The notes under the pieces: generated by a model | Database searches by the model: none | Told to the model about the DNA's origin: nothing | Seen by the model: only the letters and a program-made list of their open reading frames with translations | From: JAGLTN01 sp023135255 | GTDB taxonomy: Bacteria; Planctomycetota; Phycisphaerae; Sedimentisphaerales; Anaerobacaceae | Direction: 5' to 3' | Assembly (NCBI GenBank): GCA_030639495.1 | Contig: DAOWCP010000002.1 | Span: 1 to 64,000, forward strand | DNA: 64,000 bases | Made by a program: the position numbers and the translations under genes | Shown here: one piece after another, positions 18,115 to 26,949 of the stretch | How positions within the stretch are numbered: the stretch's first letter is position 1 | Layout: every line of letters begins with the position of its first letter

Positions 18115-18420
18115 ATGGGCCAGATTTGCTGAAATCGATTTTCAAAAATTTACCTTTTTTCACCTTTTTTCTGCTTTTTTTCCTTTTTTTGCGAAAAATA
18201 ACAGGAAATAACGGTTTTTGAGCAAAAATAACAGTGGGTAAAATGGTGTTTTGTGGATTTTTGGGTTAAAAACGAGGATTATTTTTGGGATTTGGCGAAA
18301 TTCGGGGTGAATTTTTGTGCTCGGCAGGGATTAAAGTGGGTTTTTGGGCGAATCGGCAGGATTTTCCCAATTTTTCCCGGATTTTACGGTTTTTTTTGGT
18401 TTTTTACGGTTTTTTCAGAG

Positions 18421-18570
18421 AAATGACAAGAAATGATGAAAAATCACAAGAAATAACGAAAAATATCAGGAAATGATGAAAAATCACAAGAAATGACAGG
18501 AAATGACAAGAAATGACGAGAAATGATGAAAAATATCAGGAAATGACGAAAAATAACAAGAAATGTAAAT
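18421..18570. repeat. Array of about 15 degenerate 10-bp repeats, consensus AAATGACAAG
   Basis: Every tenth base restarts the motif AAAT: units include AAATGACAAG, AAATGATGAA, AAATCACAAG, AAATAACGAA and AAATATCAGG. The period is exactly 10 with no slips through ~150 bases. Some unit pairs recur as larger blocks, for example AAATGATGAA-AAATCACAAG. Related units precede it near 18201-18235. Short A-tracts in phase with the DNA helix tend to curve DNA. The array carries no credible gene. Confidence 0.8.
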
Positions 18571-18779
18571 TTGGTTGTCGGGAAATGGTGCTGTAATCGG
18601 CATAATCGTTACAGGCGGAATTTTTGGATGCAGATAAGCCTTGTAGACAGGCTGAGGGGGCTGGGTTTTTCGCATATGCGAAATTTACGGCCAGGAAGGA
18701 AAGTGTGTTGGCCGTGGATTGCGTGGATTTCCGTTTCGGGCTTCTCGCTTCGCTTCGTGTCGCGGATTAAAAGGGAAGA

Positions 18780-18800
18780 CCCTGCGAATGAATCGCAGGG
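18780..18800. repeat. Perfect hairpin CCCTGCGA-N5-TCGCAGGG
   Basis: Eight-base arms pair fully around the loop ATGAA. No T-run follows on either strand, so it is not a standard terminator. It lies in the gene-free stretch before the dockerin/PEP-CTERM relics. Confidence 0.6.
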
Positions 18801-18947
18801 CTAACTATGGGAGTGTGGGTGTAGGCAAGCACAAGACCTGCCATTACAAAGAGGTGGTATTACGCCCGGGATTGAAAGGCGTGAAGAAAAGATGGAAATT
18901 ATGAATTGGGGGAATATGACTCCCGCAGAGGGGCAAAGGAAAGATGA

Positions 18948-19096
18948 AAAAAGGTGAAGGTGATTCAGGGTGACTTGAATTATGACGGCATGGTCGATCT
19001 GGTAGATTTTGCGATTTTTGCCGGACAGTGGTTGGAAGGGATATAATTGCTCCAGGACTGATTATTGGTGCGGTGATGTTAGGAAAAAGACGATAA
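18948..19096 (+). pseudogene. Relic of a dockerin-like domain with a frameshifted PEP-CTERM-like end
   Basis: From 18948 one frame reads GDLNYDGMVDLVDFAIFAGQWLEG and stops at 19046. This is the planctomycete dockerin-like calcium repeat (compare DLNDDKMIDIYDLEILANNWL in the gene at 730). Directly after, in another frame, bases 19046-19096 read APGLIIGAVMLGKRR and stop, which looks like the hydrophobic-plus-basic end of a PEP-CTERM sorting signal. No start or catalytic part is present. I read it as the broken 3' end of an exported protein gene. Confidence 0.5.
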
Positions 19097-19223
19097 AATA
19101 ACAAATGTCAGTTGGCTTATCTTCACTTTCCTTTTCCAACGACCACTTGACTGGCAGTCTCCAGAACCCATAACGCTTTTGCTGCTCGGCTTAGGGGATG
19201 GACTTCTCTCTCCCCATAAATGA
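19083..19223 (+). pseudogene. Relic of a second PEP-CTERM gene end
   Basis: The frame at 19161 reads PEPITLLLLGLGDGLLSPHK and stops at 19223. The PEP motif followed by T-L-L-L-L-G-L-G is the hallmark of exosortase-type PEP-CTERM tails. The final basic cluster is degraded. Upstream residues in the same frame (WLIFTFLFQRPLDW) resemble no domain. With the relic just before it, this suggests a decayed tandem of exported protein genes. The remaining ~200 bases to the next gene show nothing. Confidence 0.45.
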
Positions 19224-19433
19224 CAGGTACGTAATGGATGGGGATTTTCTGGTCCAAATATGAAGAGTCTGAGCATTGATTTTGATATTGATTTTTCTGA
19301 AAATTGCAGTAAACTTCAATACAAGTCAAACTTGTGTGATTTTTATAACTCTTTGCAAATAAACAAGGTGTGAATTTTTGAGAAAACAATTACTGTTAAG
19401 GTCAACAAAATTAAATGTGACTGAGATTCTGGT

Positions 19434-20639
19434 ATGAAGTATGCGAGCAAGATAATCCTTTTAGTTATTGCTCTTGTCGTTCTTACGGTAATGATTCTGG
19501 TGAGAATCTCACTGCATAAACCAAGGCATGAAATTAATAAAGAGGTAGTCGTTGATATTCAGCGAAAAGGGTTAATGGGTAAGGAGAATGGTTGGCCTAT
19601 GTTTCATGGCGGGCCTGAATTGCGGGGGTATACACAAAATGTTTTGCCTGATTCGTTGACGGTTCTTTGGAAATTTAAGACAGATGATGAAATCAAGTCA
19701 TCGCCTGTGATTGATGAAGGCCTGGTTTTTATTGGTTCGGCTGACGCGAATGTCTATGCGATTGACCTGGAAAATGGTAATCAGGTATGGAGTTATAAAA
19801 CCGGTGGTGCTGTCGAGGCAACAGCTTGTGTGGTAGATGGTTCTGTTTTCATAGGCTCGGCAGACAGTTTTCTGTATGCTCTTGATATGAAAACCGGACA
19901 GCTTAAGTGGAAGTACGAAACCGGAGGAAAAATATTAGGCTCGGCAAACTGGATACACAGCGATAATGAGCAGGATATACAGATAGTTGTTGGAAGCTAC
20001 GATAGTCAATTGTATTGTTTGAATTCAAAAGATGGTAAGGTTATATGGAGTTACAGAACAGACAGCTATATTAATGGAACAGCTGCCATCTCTGACGGGA
20101 AAATAGTTTTCGGCGGATGTGACGGGATGATACATGTGGTTTCGGTAAAGGACGGCGCAGGCATCAGTCTTATAGACGCGGGCGCATATATTGCCGGAGC
20201 AGCAGCGGTTTCGGGGGGTAATGCTTATGTGGGCAACTATGAAAATGCTTTTATAAAAACCGATATCGAATCGGGGAAGATTTTGTGGAAATATACGGGC
20301 TCCGATGAGCCTTATTTTTCTTCACCGGCAGTCACAAACGGGCGGGTGGTGTTTGGCGGAAGAGATAATCGAATTCACTGTTTAGAAGCAGATAGCGGCA
20401 AAGAAGTGTGGACATTCCAGACGCTGGGAGAGGTGGATAGTTCACCTGTGATCTGTGGCGGGAGGGTTGTTGTCGGTTGTGAGGATGGAAGGCTATATAT
20501 GGTTAGACTATCAGACGGCAGTAAAATCTGGTCATTTGAAATTGGTCAGGCGATTACTTCTTCACCGGCAGTTGCCGACGGTGTGGTTGTTGTGGGCTGT
20601 GATGATGGGTATGTATACGCGTTTGGGCCTGGGCAATAG
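19434..20639 (+). CDS. Membrane-anchored PQQ-like beta-propeller protein
   Basis: One N-terminal membrane segment (~6-26) anchors a periplasmic propeller built from repeated GLVFIGSADANVYAID, W-x-Y/F and S-P-x-x-x-x-G-x-V units. Repeats of this kind occur in PQQ dehydrogenases and in BamB; the acidic and Ca2+/PQQ ligands of the dehydrogenases cannot be pinned here, so cofactor binding is unproven. A W-P-M-F-H-G-G-P motif precedes the first blade, like the W-x-x-F/W-R-G motif of the other propellers in this cluster. It is the first gene of a long co-directional run. Confidence 0.8.
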   Translation: MKYASKIILLVIALVVLTVMILVRISLHKPRHEINKEVVVDIQRKGLMGKENGWPMFHGGPELRGYTQNVLPDSLTVLWKFKTDDEIKSSPVIDEGLVFIGSADANVYAIDLENGNQVWSYKTGGAVEATACVVDGSVFIGSADSFLYALDMKTGQLKWKYETGGKILGSANWIHSDNEQDIQIVVGSYDSQLYCLNSKDGKVIWSYRTDSYINGTAAISDGKIVFGGCDGMIHVVSVKDGAGISLIDAGAYIAGAAAVSGGNAYVGNYENAFIKTDIESGKILWKYTGSDEPYFSSPAVTNGRVVFGGRDNRIHCLEADSGKEVWTFQTLGEVDSSPVICGGRVVVGCEDGRLYMVRLSDGSKIWSFEIGQAITSSPAVADGVVVVGCDDGYVYAFGPGQ

Positions 20640-20653
20640 ATGGGAGTGGTTTT

Positions 20654-21448
20654 ATGAGAATAGCTCTAATAGTAGCCGGTGTGGGAGATACCTCGACATG
20701 CGTAAACTGTTTGCGTGACGCAGCTTTGATTCGAGAATTTCGCAAACTGGGTCATGAAGTATTGGTTGTCCCTTTGTATTTGCCGTTTCGACCCCAGGGT
20801 CAGAAACCAGCTGGCCAGGTACCGATTTTTTTTGGCGGGATAAATGTGTATCTGCAACAAAAATCAATTTTTTTTCGTAAAACCCCTCGCTGGTTTGACC
20901 GGATTTTTGATAATCGAAAGCTCCTGGAATGGGCAAGCGGGAAATTTCAGATGGTCGATGCACAGTTTTTAGGCCAAACAACAGTGTCAATGTTAAAAGG
21001 CAGGGATGGTTATCAGGTTAAAGAGCTTGGCCGTCTTAGTCGATGGCTTAATAAAAAGGAGAACATGCCCGATGTTATATGCCTGTCGAATGCGTTGCTC
21101 GCGGGGTTGGCAGAAGCTCTTAAGCTGACGGTCGCTATGCCGGTAGTATGTTTGCTTCAGGGTGAAGATAAGTTTCTGGACGAACTTGCGCCGCCATATA
21201 ACCAGCAGGGATGGAGTATCCTTTCCGACTGTGTTTGTGAAATCGATGGTTTTATTGCAGTTGGCGAACATTATGCTGATGTTATGAAAAGGAGGCTGGA
21301 AATCGGACGGGATAAAATGCACGTTGTTTATGCTGATAATTCAGATGCAAAAGAAGGTGTGAGATATAATATTGACAAGCTATCAGAGAAAATAGCATTT
21401 GTATTTACAAAAATATTGAAAAACTTTACTGAGGGCGATCATGCTTGA
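20654..21448 (+). CDS. Half-size GT4-like glycosyltransferase (N-terminal domain only)
   Basis: The 264 residues resemble the N-terminal Rossmann half of GT-B glycosyltransferases: MRIALIVAGVGDTSTCVNCLRDAALIREFRKLGHEV at the start, then DVICLSNALLAGLAEALKL and FIAVGEHYADVMKRRL. The nucleotide-sugar-binding C-terminal half, with its E-x7-E motif, is missing. The gene may need a partner or bind rather than transfer. GGAG lies eight bases before ATG 20654, and the end overlaps the next gene by 8 bases, so both are translationally coupled. Confidence 0.55.
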   Translation: MRIALIVAGVGDTSTCVNCLRDAALIREFRKLGHEVLVVPLYLPFRPQGQKPAGQVPIFFGGINVYLQQKSIFFRKTPRWFDRIFDNRKLLEWASGKFQMVDAQFLGQTTVSMLKGRDGYQVKELGRLSRWLNKKENMPDVICLSNALLAGLAEALKLTVAMPVVCLLQGEDKFLDELAPPYNQQGWSILSDCVCEIDGFIAVGEHYADVMKRRLEIGRDKMHVVYADNSDAKEGVRYNIDKLSEKIAFVFTKILKNFTEGDHA

Positions 21449-22133
21449 ACTGATAAATATCAGAAAGGAATATCGATCACCGGTAGAAGATCGAAGTGTC
21501 GTTGTTTTGAACGATATAAGTCTAAAAGTCAGTGAGGGACAATCTTTGGCAATAGTAGGGCCCTCTGGTAGTGGAAAAAGTACACTGCTTAATATCATTG
21601 GAACGCTTGACAGCCCCACTGCCGGGCGTGTGCTTTTCGATGATACGGACCTGGCGAAAGTTAATGATAGCCAACTTGCAAAAATGCGCAATGAGCAGAT
21701 AGGATTTGTTTTTCAGCTGCACCATCTTCTGCCGCAATGCAGTGTGCTTGAGAATGTTTTGATACCTACGCTTGTAGGGGAAAAAGTGACTTCCAGAAAA
21801 GCATTTGAGCAAAGGGCTGTTGGTTTGCTTGAACATGTTGGTCTAAAAGATTTGCTGTATCACAGACCATCAGAGCTTTCAGCAGGCCAGAGACAGCGGG
21901 TAGCGGTTGTCAGGGCTTTAATAAATAAGCCGAAATTGCTGCTGGCTGATGAGCCGACCGGCTCGCTCGATGCTGAGGCTTCAGAGACGATAGCGGAATT
22001 GTTGGTAGAGTTAAACAAAAGCGAAAAGGTAACGTTGCTTGTTGTAACACATTCCAACAGACTTGCTGAGCGTATGGGTCAGGTGTTAGCTATCGAAAAA
22101 GGTAAACTTGTTAAGAGGAAAAGCGGAGAGTAA
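21441..22133 (+). CDS. ABC transporter ATPase, LolD/MacB type
   Basis: A 230-residue ATPase with Walker A GPSGSGKST, Q-loop FQLHHLLPQCSVLENV, signature LSAGQRQRV, Walker B LLLADEPTGSLD and switch VVTHS. These are the features of the LolD/MacB/FtsE group, which power extracytoplasmic mechanotransmission rather than classic uptake. It overlaps the gene before and lies five bases ahead of the FtsX-type permease, its obvious partner. Confidence 0.92.
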   Translation: MLELINIRKEYRSPVEDRSVVVLNDISLKVSEGQSLAIVGPSGSGKSTLLNIIGTLDSPTAGRVLFDDTDLAKVNDSQLAKMRNEQIGFVFQLHHLLPQCSVLENVLIPTLVGEKVTSRKAFEQRAVGLLEHVGLKDLLYHRPSELSAGQRQRVAVVRALINKPKLLLADEPTGSLDAEASETIAELLVELNKSEKVTLLVVTHSNRLAERMGQVLAIEKGKLVKRKSGE

Positions 22134-22138
22134 TAATA

Positions 22139-25100
22139 TTGTCACTGATTAAAAAAAGTCTTACTTTTTATTGGAGAACCAACATTGGCGTGCTGCTGGC
22201 GGTTATTGTTGGTACTGCTGTTCTGGCTGGGTCGCTTTTTGTAGGTGACTCGGTAGAATACAGCCTGAAAATGACAGTCGAAAGAAGGCTTGGAAGTACC
22301 GAACTTGCTTTGATGACCGGCGACAGGTTCTTTACAAATGAGCTGACAGAGAGATTGGCTGATAAATTGGACGCTCAGACGGCAGGTGTGCTGGGAGTCA
22401 GGGGGATGGTTGCAAACAGCGACGGGACCGGGCGGGCTAACAGAGTTGAGATACTTGGCGTTGATGCGAGATTTTATGAGATTACAGCGGCAAGTAATAA
22501 TCCCTTTCAAAATGGTGATAATTCCGGTGTTATTATAAATGAATCGCTTGCTGATCGAATCGGAGTAAAAGCAGGTGATGAGGTTTTGCTTCGAATCGCA
22601 AAGCCGGCTTCGATGTCACGAGAGATCGTGTTGACGCCGAAATCTGATTTAACGATTGCTTTTCGATTAAAAGTAACCGCTATCGCCAATCAGTCACAGT
22701 CCGGGTTATTTAGTTTACAGGCGAACCAGATCTCACCGTTGAACGCATTTGTTCCGCTGCAATGGCTGCAGGAGAAATCGGGACGTGAGAGTCAGGCTAA
22801 TATGTTGCTGGTCGCTTCGGGCACAGAAGCCGGGATAAGTACTGAAAAAGCAAATGAATCCATCAGAGAATGTTTACAGCTTGGGGATATGGGATTGGAA
22901 GTTCGTAGTAATGCTGAAAGAGATTCACTCGAGTTGCGCAGCAACAGGATATTTATAGATAGCCGGATTGGAGATGTCTCTGTCGAAAGCGGCAAAGAAG
23001 CAGTTGGAGTTCTGACGTATTTTGTGAACCGATTGCGAGCGGGCGGCAAGACAACTCCATATTCCATGGTTACCGCTATGAGCACCTCGGACGATAAAAA
23101 CAGCTTGATCCCCATGGATATGACCGATGATGAAATAATCATAAACCAATGGCTTTGTGATGACCTGGAGACAAGAGCCGGTGATTTTATCGAGGTGGAC
23201 TATTTCGTTATTTCCAGCGGTAGAAAGCTCACAGAAAATACCGCTAAATTTCGTGTGCGTGCGGTAGTGCCGCTTGATGGGCCGGCTGGTGATCCTGATT
23301 TGATGCCCGATTTTCCCGGATTGGCAGAGATGGACAATTGCAGGGACTGGGACACGGGCATACCAATCGATTTGGATGAAATACGTGACAAAGACGAAAA
23401 GTATTGGGACAGCTTTGGGGGAACACCAAAAGCCTTTATCACATTAAAGGCGGGGCAAAAAATATGGGCTAACAGGTATGGAAACCTGACGGCGGTGCGG
23501 TATCCGTTAAACGAAAACAGCGGAGAAAAACTTACCCAAAGCCTTCTGAGCAGAATCGATCCTGCACTGTCAGGGTTATATTTTCAACCTGTGCGAAGAT
23601 TGGGGATAAGGGCAAGTAATGAAGGTACCGACTTCGGCCAGCTTTTTATAGGTTTTAGTATGTTTATTATTGCGGCGGCATTGGTTCTTTTGGGGCTACT
23701 TTTTGTTTTTGGAGTTGAAAAACGATGCAGCGAGATCGGAATATTGCTTGCGGTCGGTTTTGAAGAAAAAAATATCAAGCGAATGTTTCTGACCGAAGCG
23801 ATAGTACTGACTTTAATCGGCACCGTTTCCGGGATAGTGACGGGTTTAGTTTATACCAATGCCATGCTATATGGCCTTGGAAGTATCTGGCGAACGGCTG
23901 TAAGCAACTGGCGAATAAGTTTTTACGTAGAGCCAACAACCTTGTTAAAGGTTGCTTTGATAGCCGTGACTGTCTGCATGGCTGCAATATGGTTTGCTTT
24001 TCGTAAACAGATGCGTAAATCCGCCAGGCAACTTCTCGATGAAAACCTCGAATGGCAATTTCTGACGACAAACCCTCTTTCAAAGGGACGATTGGCATTG
24101 TCTGTGTCAGGATTTTTTGCTGCGGCTGCGGTAATATTTCTCATTCTTATGGGCAGAGGTGATGAGGGTATTTCGGCAGGTGCTTTTTTTGGCGCGGGCG
24201 GACTTTTGTTAATCGCTTCAATTGCGTTGACCCATGCATTATTGAAAATATTCGCCGGCAGTAAGATCAGACCTGCGGTTTCAATAGCAGCTCTTGCATG
24301 GCGAAACTCTTTGAGACGAAGAGGAAGAAGCCTTGCGGTTGTTACGATGCTTGCATGCGGAGTTTTTATTGTTATTGCCGTTGGAGCAAACAAACATGAT
24401 CCGTTAGCCGGCCTGCAAACAAATCAATCAGGTACGGGAGGTTTTAGCTTGATGGGCGAATCTGCCATAGGTGTTTTGCATGATCTCAACAGTAAATCCG
24501 GACGAAAATCGGTCGGACTCGATGCAAAGGAGAGCGAAGATACTGAGATAGTACAATTGCGGGTTCGTGATGGCGACGACGCCAGTTGTTTTAATTTAAA
24601 CAGGGCGCAGCAGCCTCGCTTGTTTGGTATTAATCCAAAAAAACTGCAGCAGCGAAAATCTTTTTTGTTCACAAGGACAATAGAAGAAAACGGACCAGCT
24701 GGTTGGAACTTACTTAATCTTAATTTGGGAGATGATGTAGTTGCAGCGATCGGAGATGAGGCTACAATCAAATGGGGCCTTGGTAAATCCGTAGGTGATG
24801 AGATTGTATATAGCAACGACAATGGTAAAAGGTTTCGGGTGCGATTAGTCGGTATGCTGAAGAACTCAATATTGCAGGGCAGTCTTTTAATTGCTGAAGA
24901 AGATTTCATCAGACATTTTCCAACCGAGGCAGGTTACCGGCTGTTTTTCGTTGACACACCAGAGAAAAAGACAAGAAGTATTTCCGAGACACTATCAACA
25001 AGATTGAAAGATTATGGGCTGGAAGTAACTACTACTGCCCAAAAACTTGCCGCTTTTAGTGCCGTTGAAAATAGTTATTTATCGATTTTTCAACTGTTGG

Positions 25101-25453
25101 GGAGTTTCGGATTGATTCTTGGAAGTGTTGGTCTTGGTGTGGTTGTTGGGCGAAATGTCCTTGACCGAAGGGGCGAGTTGGCAATGCTAAGAGCGATCGG
25201 GTTTAACAGGAAAACTTTAAAACTAATGGTGTTCTATGAGCATGTTGGGCTTTTGTTCTGGGGTTTGTTTCTTGGAAGCATAACAGCATTAATAGCGATT
25301 TTTCCCGTACTGAACGAATCAGTGACAGAAGTTCCTTATTTATCATTGATATTATCAATAATGGCAATAGCCGTCAGCGGTGTTATATGGATATGGATAG
25401 GAACTTCTATTGCTTTAAGCGGCAAAATCATTGACGGGCTCAGGAGAGAATAA
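22139..25453 (+). CDS. FtsX/MacB-type ABC permease, two-module
   Basis: A 1104-residue membrane protein. One segment lies near 15-35, a large periplasmic region follows, three helices sit at ~500-640, two more around ~650-720, a second periplasmic part follows, and three final helices are at ~985-1100. The FtsX signature appears twice: CSEIGILLAVGFEEKNIKRMFLTEA and RRGELAMLRAIGFNRKTLKLMVFYE. This layout suits lipoprotein transport or export of a lipid or peptide with the LolD-like ATPase. The start is a TTG (22139) with GGAG ten bases upstream. In this cluster it may move the product of the lipid-forming genes; that is inference. Confidence 0.88.
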   Translation: MSLIKKSLTFYWRTNIGVLLAVIVGTAVLAGSLFVGDSVEYSLKMTVERRLGSTELALMTGDRFFTNELTERLADKLDAQTAGVLGVRGMVANSDGTGRANRVEILGVDARFYEITAASNNPFQNGDNSGVIINESLADRIGVKAGDEVLLRIAKPASMSREIVLTPKSDLTIAFRLKVTAIANQSQSGLFSLQANQISPLNAFVPLQWLQEKSGRESQANMLLVASGTEAGISTEKANESIRECLQLGDMGLEVRSNAERDSLELRSNRIFIDSRIGDVSVESGKEAVGVLTYFVNRLRAGGKTTPYSMVTAMSTSDDKNSLIPMDMTDDEIIINQWLCDDLETRAGDFIEVDYFVISSGRKLTENTAKFRVRAVVPLDGPAGDPDLMPDFPGLAEMDNCRDWDTGIPIDLDEIRDKDEKYWDSFGGTPKAFITLKAGQKIWANRYGNLTAVRYPLNENSGEKLTQSLLSRIDPALSGLYFQPVRRLGIRASNEGTDFGQLFIGFSMFIIAAALVLLGLLFVFGVEKRCSEIGILLAVGFEEKNIKRMFLTEAIVLTLIGTVSGIVTGLVYTNAMLYGLGSIWRTAVSNWRISFYVEPTTLLKVALIAVTVCMAAIWFAFRKQMRKSARQLLDENLEWQFLTTNPLSKGRLALSVSGFFAAAAVIFLILMGRGDEGISAGAFFGAGGLLLIASIALTHALLKIFAGSKIRPAVSIAALAWRNSLRRRGRSLAVVTMLACGVFIVIAVGANKHDPLAGLQTNQSGTGGFSLMGESAIGVLHDLNSKSGRKSVGLDAKESEDTEIVQLRVRDGDDASCFNLNRAQQPRLFGINPKKLQQRKSFLFTRTIEENGPAGWNLLNLNLGDDVVAAIGDEATIKWGLGKSVGDEIVYSNDNGKRFRVRLVGMLKNSILQGSLLIAEEDFIRHFPTEAGYRLFFVDTPEKKTRSISETLSTRLKDYGLEVTTTAQKLAAFSAVENSYLSIFQLLGSFGLILGSVGLGVVVGRNVLDRRGELAMLRAIGFNRKTLKLMVFYEHVGLLFWGLFLGSITALIAIFPVLNESVTEVPYLSLILSIMAIAVSGVIWIWIGTSIALSGKIIDGLRRE

Positions 25454-25468
25454 AGGAATGGCATATAG

Positions 25469-26872
25469 ATGAAAAACTTTCTTATAGCAAGAGTAATACC
25501 AATCTTTTTGGGATTATTGGGCGCTTTTCTGATATTTATTTGGCTTAGAAGCGATGTTGCGACCGAATTTACGCTGCGACTGCCCGGCGAAGACGGTAGC
25601 GATCGCAATGTTTCTACTGAAACCGAGCCGATAGAAATTGAAGGGGAACTAATTAAGTTTGAGGGCACAACGACCAATTTGCCCGGCGCATGGCCCCGAT
25701 TTAGAGGGTCTAATTTTGATGGCGTCAGCCGTCAGAAAATGCAACTTGCCACCGGATGGCCCGAACAGGGCCCGCCGTTGCTTTGGTCCATCGATGTCGG
25801 CGAAGGATATGCAGGAGCTGCTGTTTTAGCGGGACGGGTCTATGTTTTTGATTATGACCGTGAGAATAAATCCGATGTTATTCGTTGTTTGTCACTTGCC
25901 GACGGCAAAGATATATGGAGGTATTCTTATCCGGTAAAAGTTAAGCGCAATCATGGAATGAGCCGAACTGTTTCTGCAGTTACTGAAAAGTACATCGTAA
26001 CTTTGGGGCCGAAATGCCATGTTACATGTCTCGATTCCGTTACAGGCGAATTTCGATGGATGATAAATCTCGTCAGGGAATTCAACACCAAAGTTCCGCA
26101 GTGGTATGCAGGCCAATGCCCTTTGATTGAAGGCGACAAGGCAATAATAGCTCCGGGCGGTGATTCACTTATGATAGCTGTTGATTGCCTGACTGGTGAA
26201 ATCGTATGGCAAACCCCTAATCCGAATGAATGGAAGATGACGCATTCCTCTATAATCCCCGCTGAATTTATGGGCAAACGAATGTATATTTATTGCGCAA
26301 GCGGAGCAGTGGTAGGAGTCGATGCTGATGATGGTACTATTTTATGGGAAACAACTGACTGGAAAATTCGTATCGCAAATGTACCCTCACCAGTTCTCGC
26401 AGGTGATGGTTTGATCTTTCTTTCGGGCGGCTATAACGCAGGCAGTATGATGCTTCAATTAAAATCTGAAGAAGCGAAAATAATTGCTGATCCCCTTTTC
26501 AAACTGGCTCCAGAGGTGTTCGGATCTGCGCAACAGACGCCAATATTTTATAACGGTTATATTTATGGAGTTCGGCCGGATGGACAATTAACATGTCTTG
26601 ATTTGACGGGAAAGGTCATGTGGACGAGCACAAGTGCGGAGAAATTCGGCCTCGGACCTTATGTCATTATTAATGACTTAATATATGTGATGAATGATTC
26701 GGGACTGCTCACTTTAGCAAAGGCTACAGCTGAAAGTTTTTTTAAGCTTGCTCAAGCAAAAGTTCTCGAAGGGCCGGATTCATGGGGACCTATGGCGTTC
26801 GCCGGCGGGAAATTGATCTTGCGAGATATGAATCGAATGATATGTCTGGATATCAGCGAATATAAAAAGTGA
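25469..26872 (+). CDS. PQQ-like beta-propeller protein, membrane-anchored
   Basis: One N-terminal helix (~7-25) precedes a ~400-residue propeller. The W-P-R-F-R-G-S-N-F-D-G-V-S motif (near residue 74) is shared with the propellers at 30087 and 35940; blades carry GRVYVFDYDREN, GEIVWQTPN and similar units. It follows the FtsX gene by 15 bases. No Cys-x-x-Cys-His heme site is seen. Confidence 0.8.
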   Translation: MKNFLIARVIPIFLGLLGAFLIFIWLRSDVATEFTLRLPGEDGSDRNVSTETEPIEIEGELIKFEGTTTNLPGAWPRFRGSNFDGVSRQKMQLATGWPEQGPPLLWSIDVGEGYAGAAVLAGRVYVFDYDRENKSDVIRCLSLADGKDIWRYSYPVKVKRNHGMSRTVSAVTEKYIVTLGPKCHVTCLDSVTGEFRWMINLVREFNTKVPQWYAGQCPLIEGDKAIIAPGGDSLMIAVDCLTGEIVWQTPNPNEWKMTHSSIIPAEFMGKRMYIYCASGAVVGVDADDGTILWETTDWKIRIANVPSPVLAGDGLIFLSGGYNAGSMMLQLKSEEAKIIADPLFKLAPEVFGSAQQTPIFYNGYIYGVRPDGQLTCLDLTGKVMWTSTSAEKFGLGPYVIINDLIYVMNDSGLLTLAKATAESFFKLAQAKVLEGPDSWGPMAFAGGKLILRDMNRMICLDISEYKK

Positions 26873-26949
26873 CCATATTGCATTAGATAGCGTTAAAAGT
26901 TATAATGAACTTTTATTCCTGTTAACAGTAGATATTAAAAAAACGTTAA

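Noticed and set aside
18285..18476. Short open frame on the plus strand overlapping the repeat array
   Set aside because: It is made of low-complexity sequence, has no Shine-Dalgarno match and resembles no protein.
18421..18570. Possible CRISPR array
   Set aside because: Units are 10 bases with no spacers of 25-40 bases and no cas genes nearby; it is a tandem repeat.
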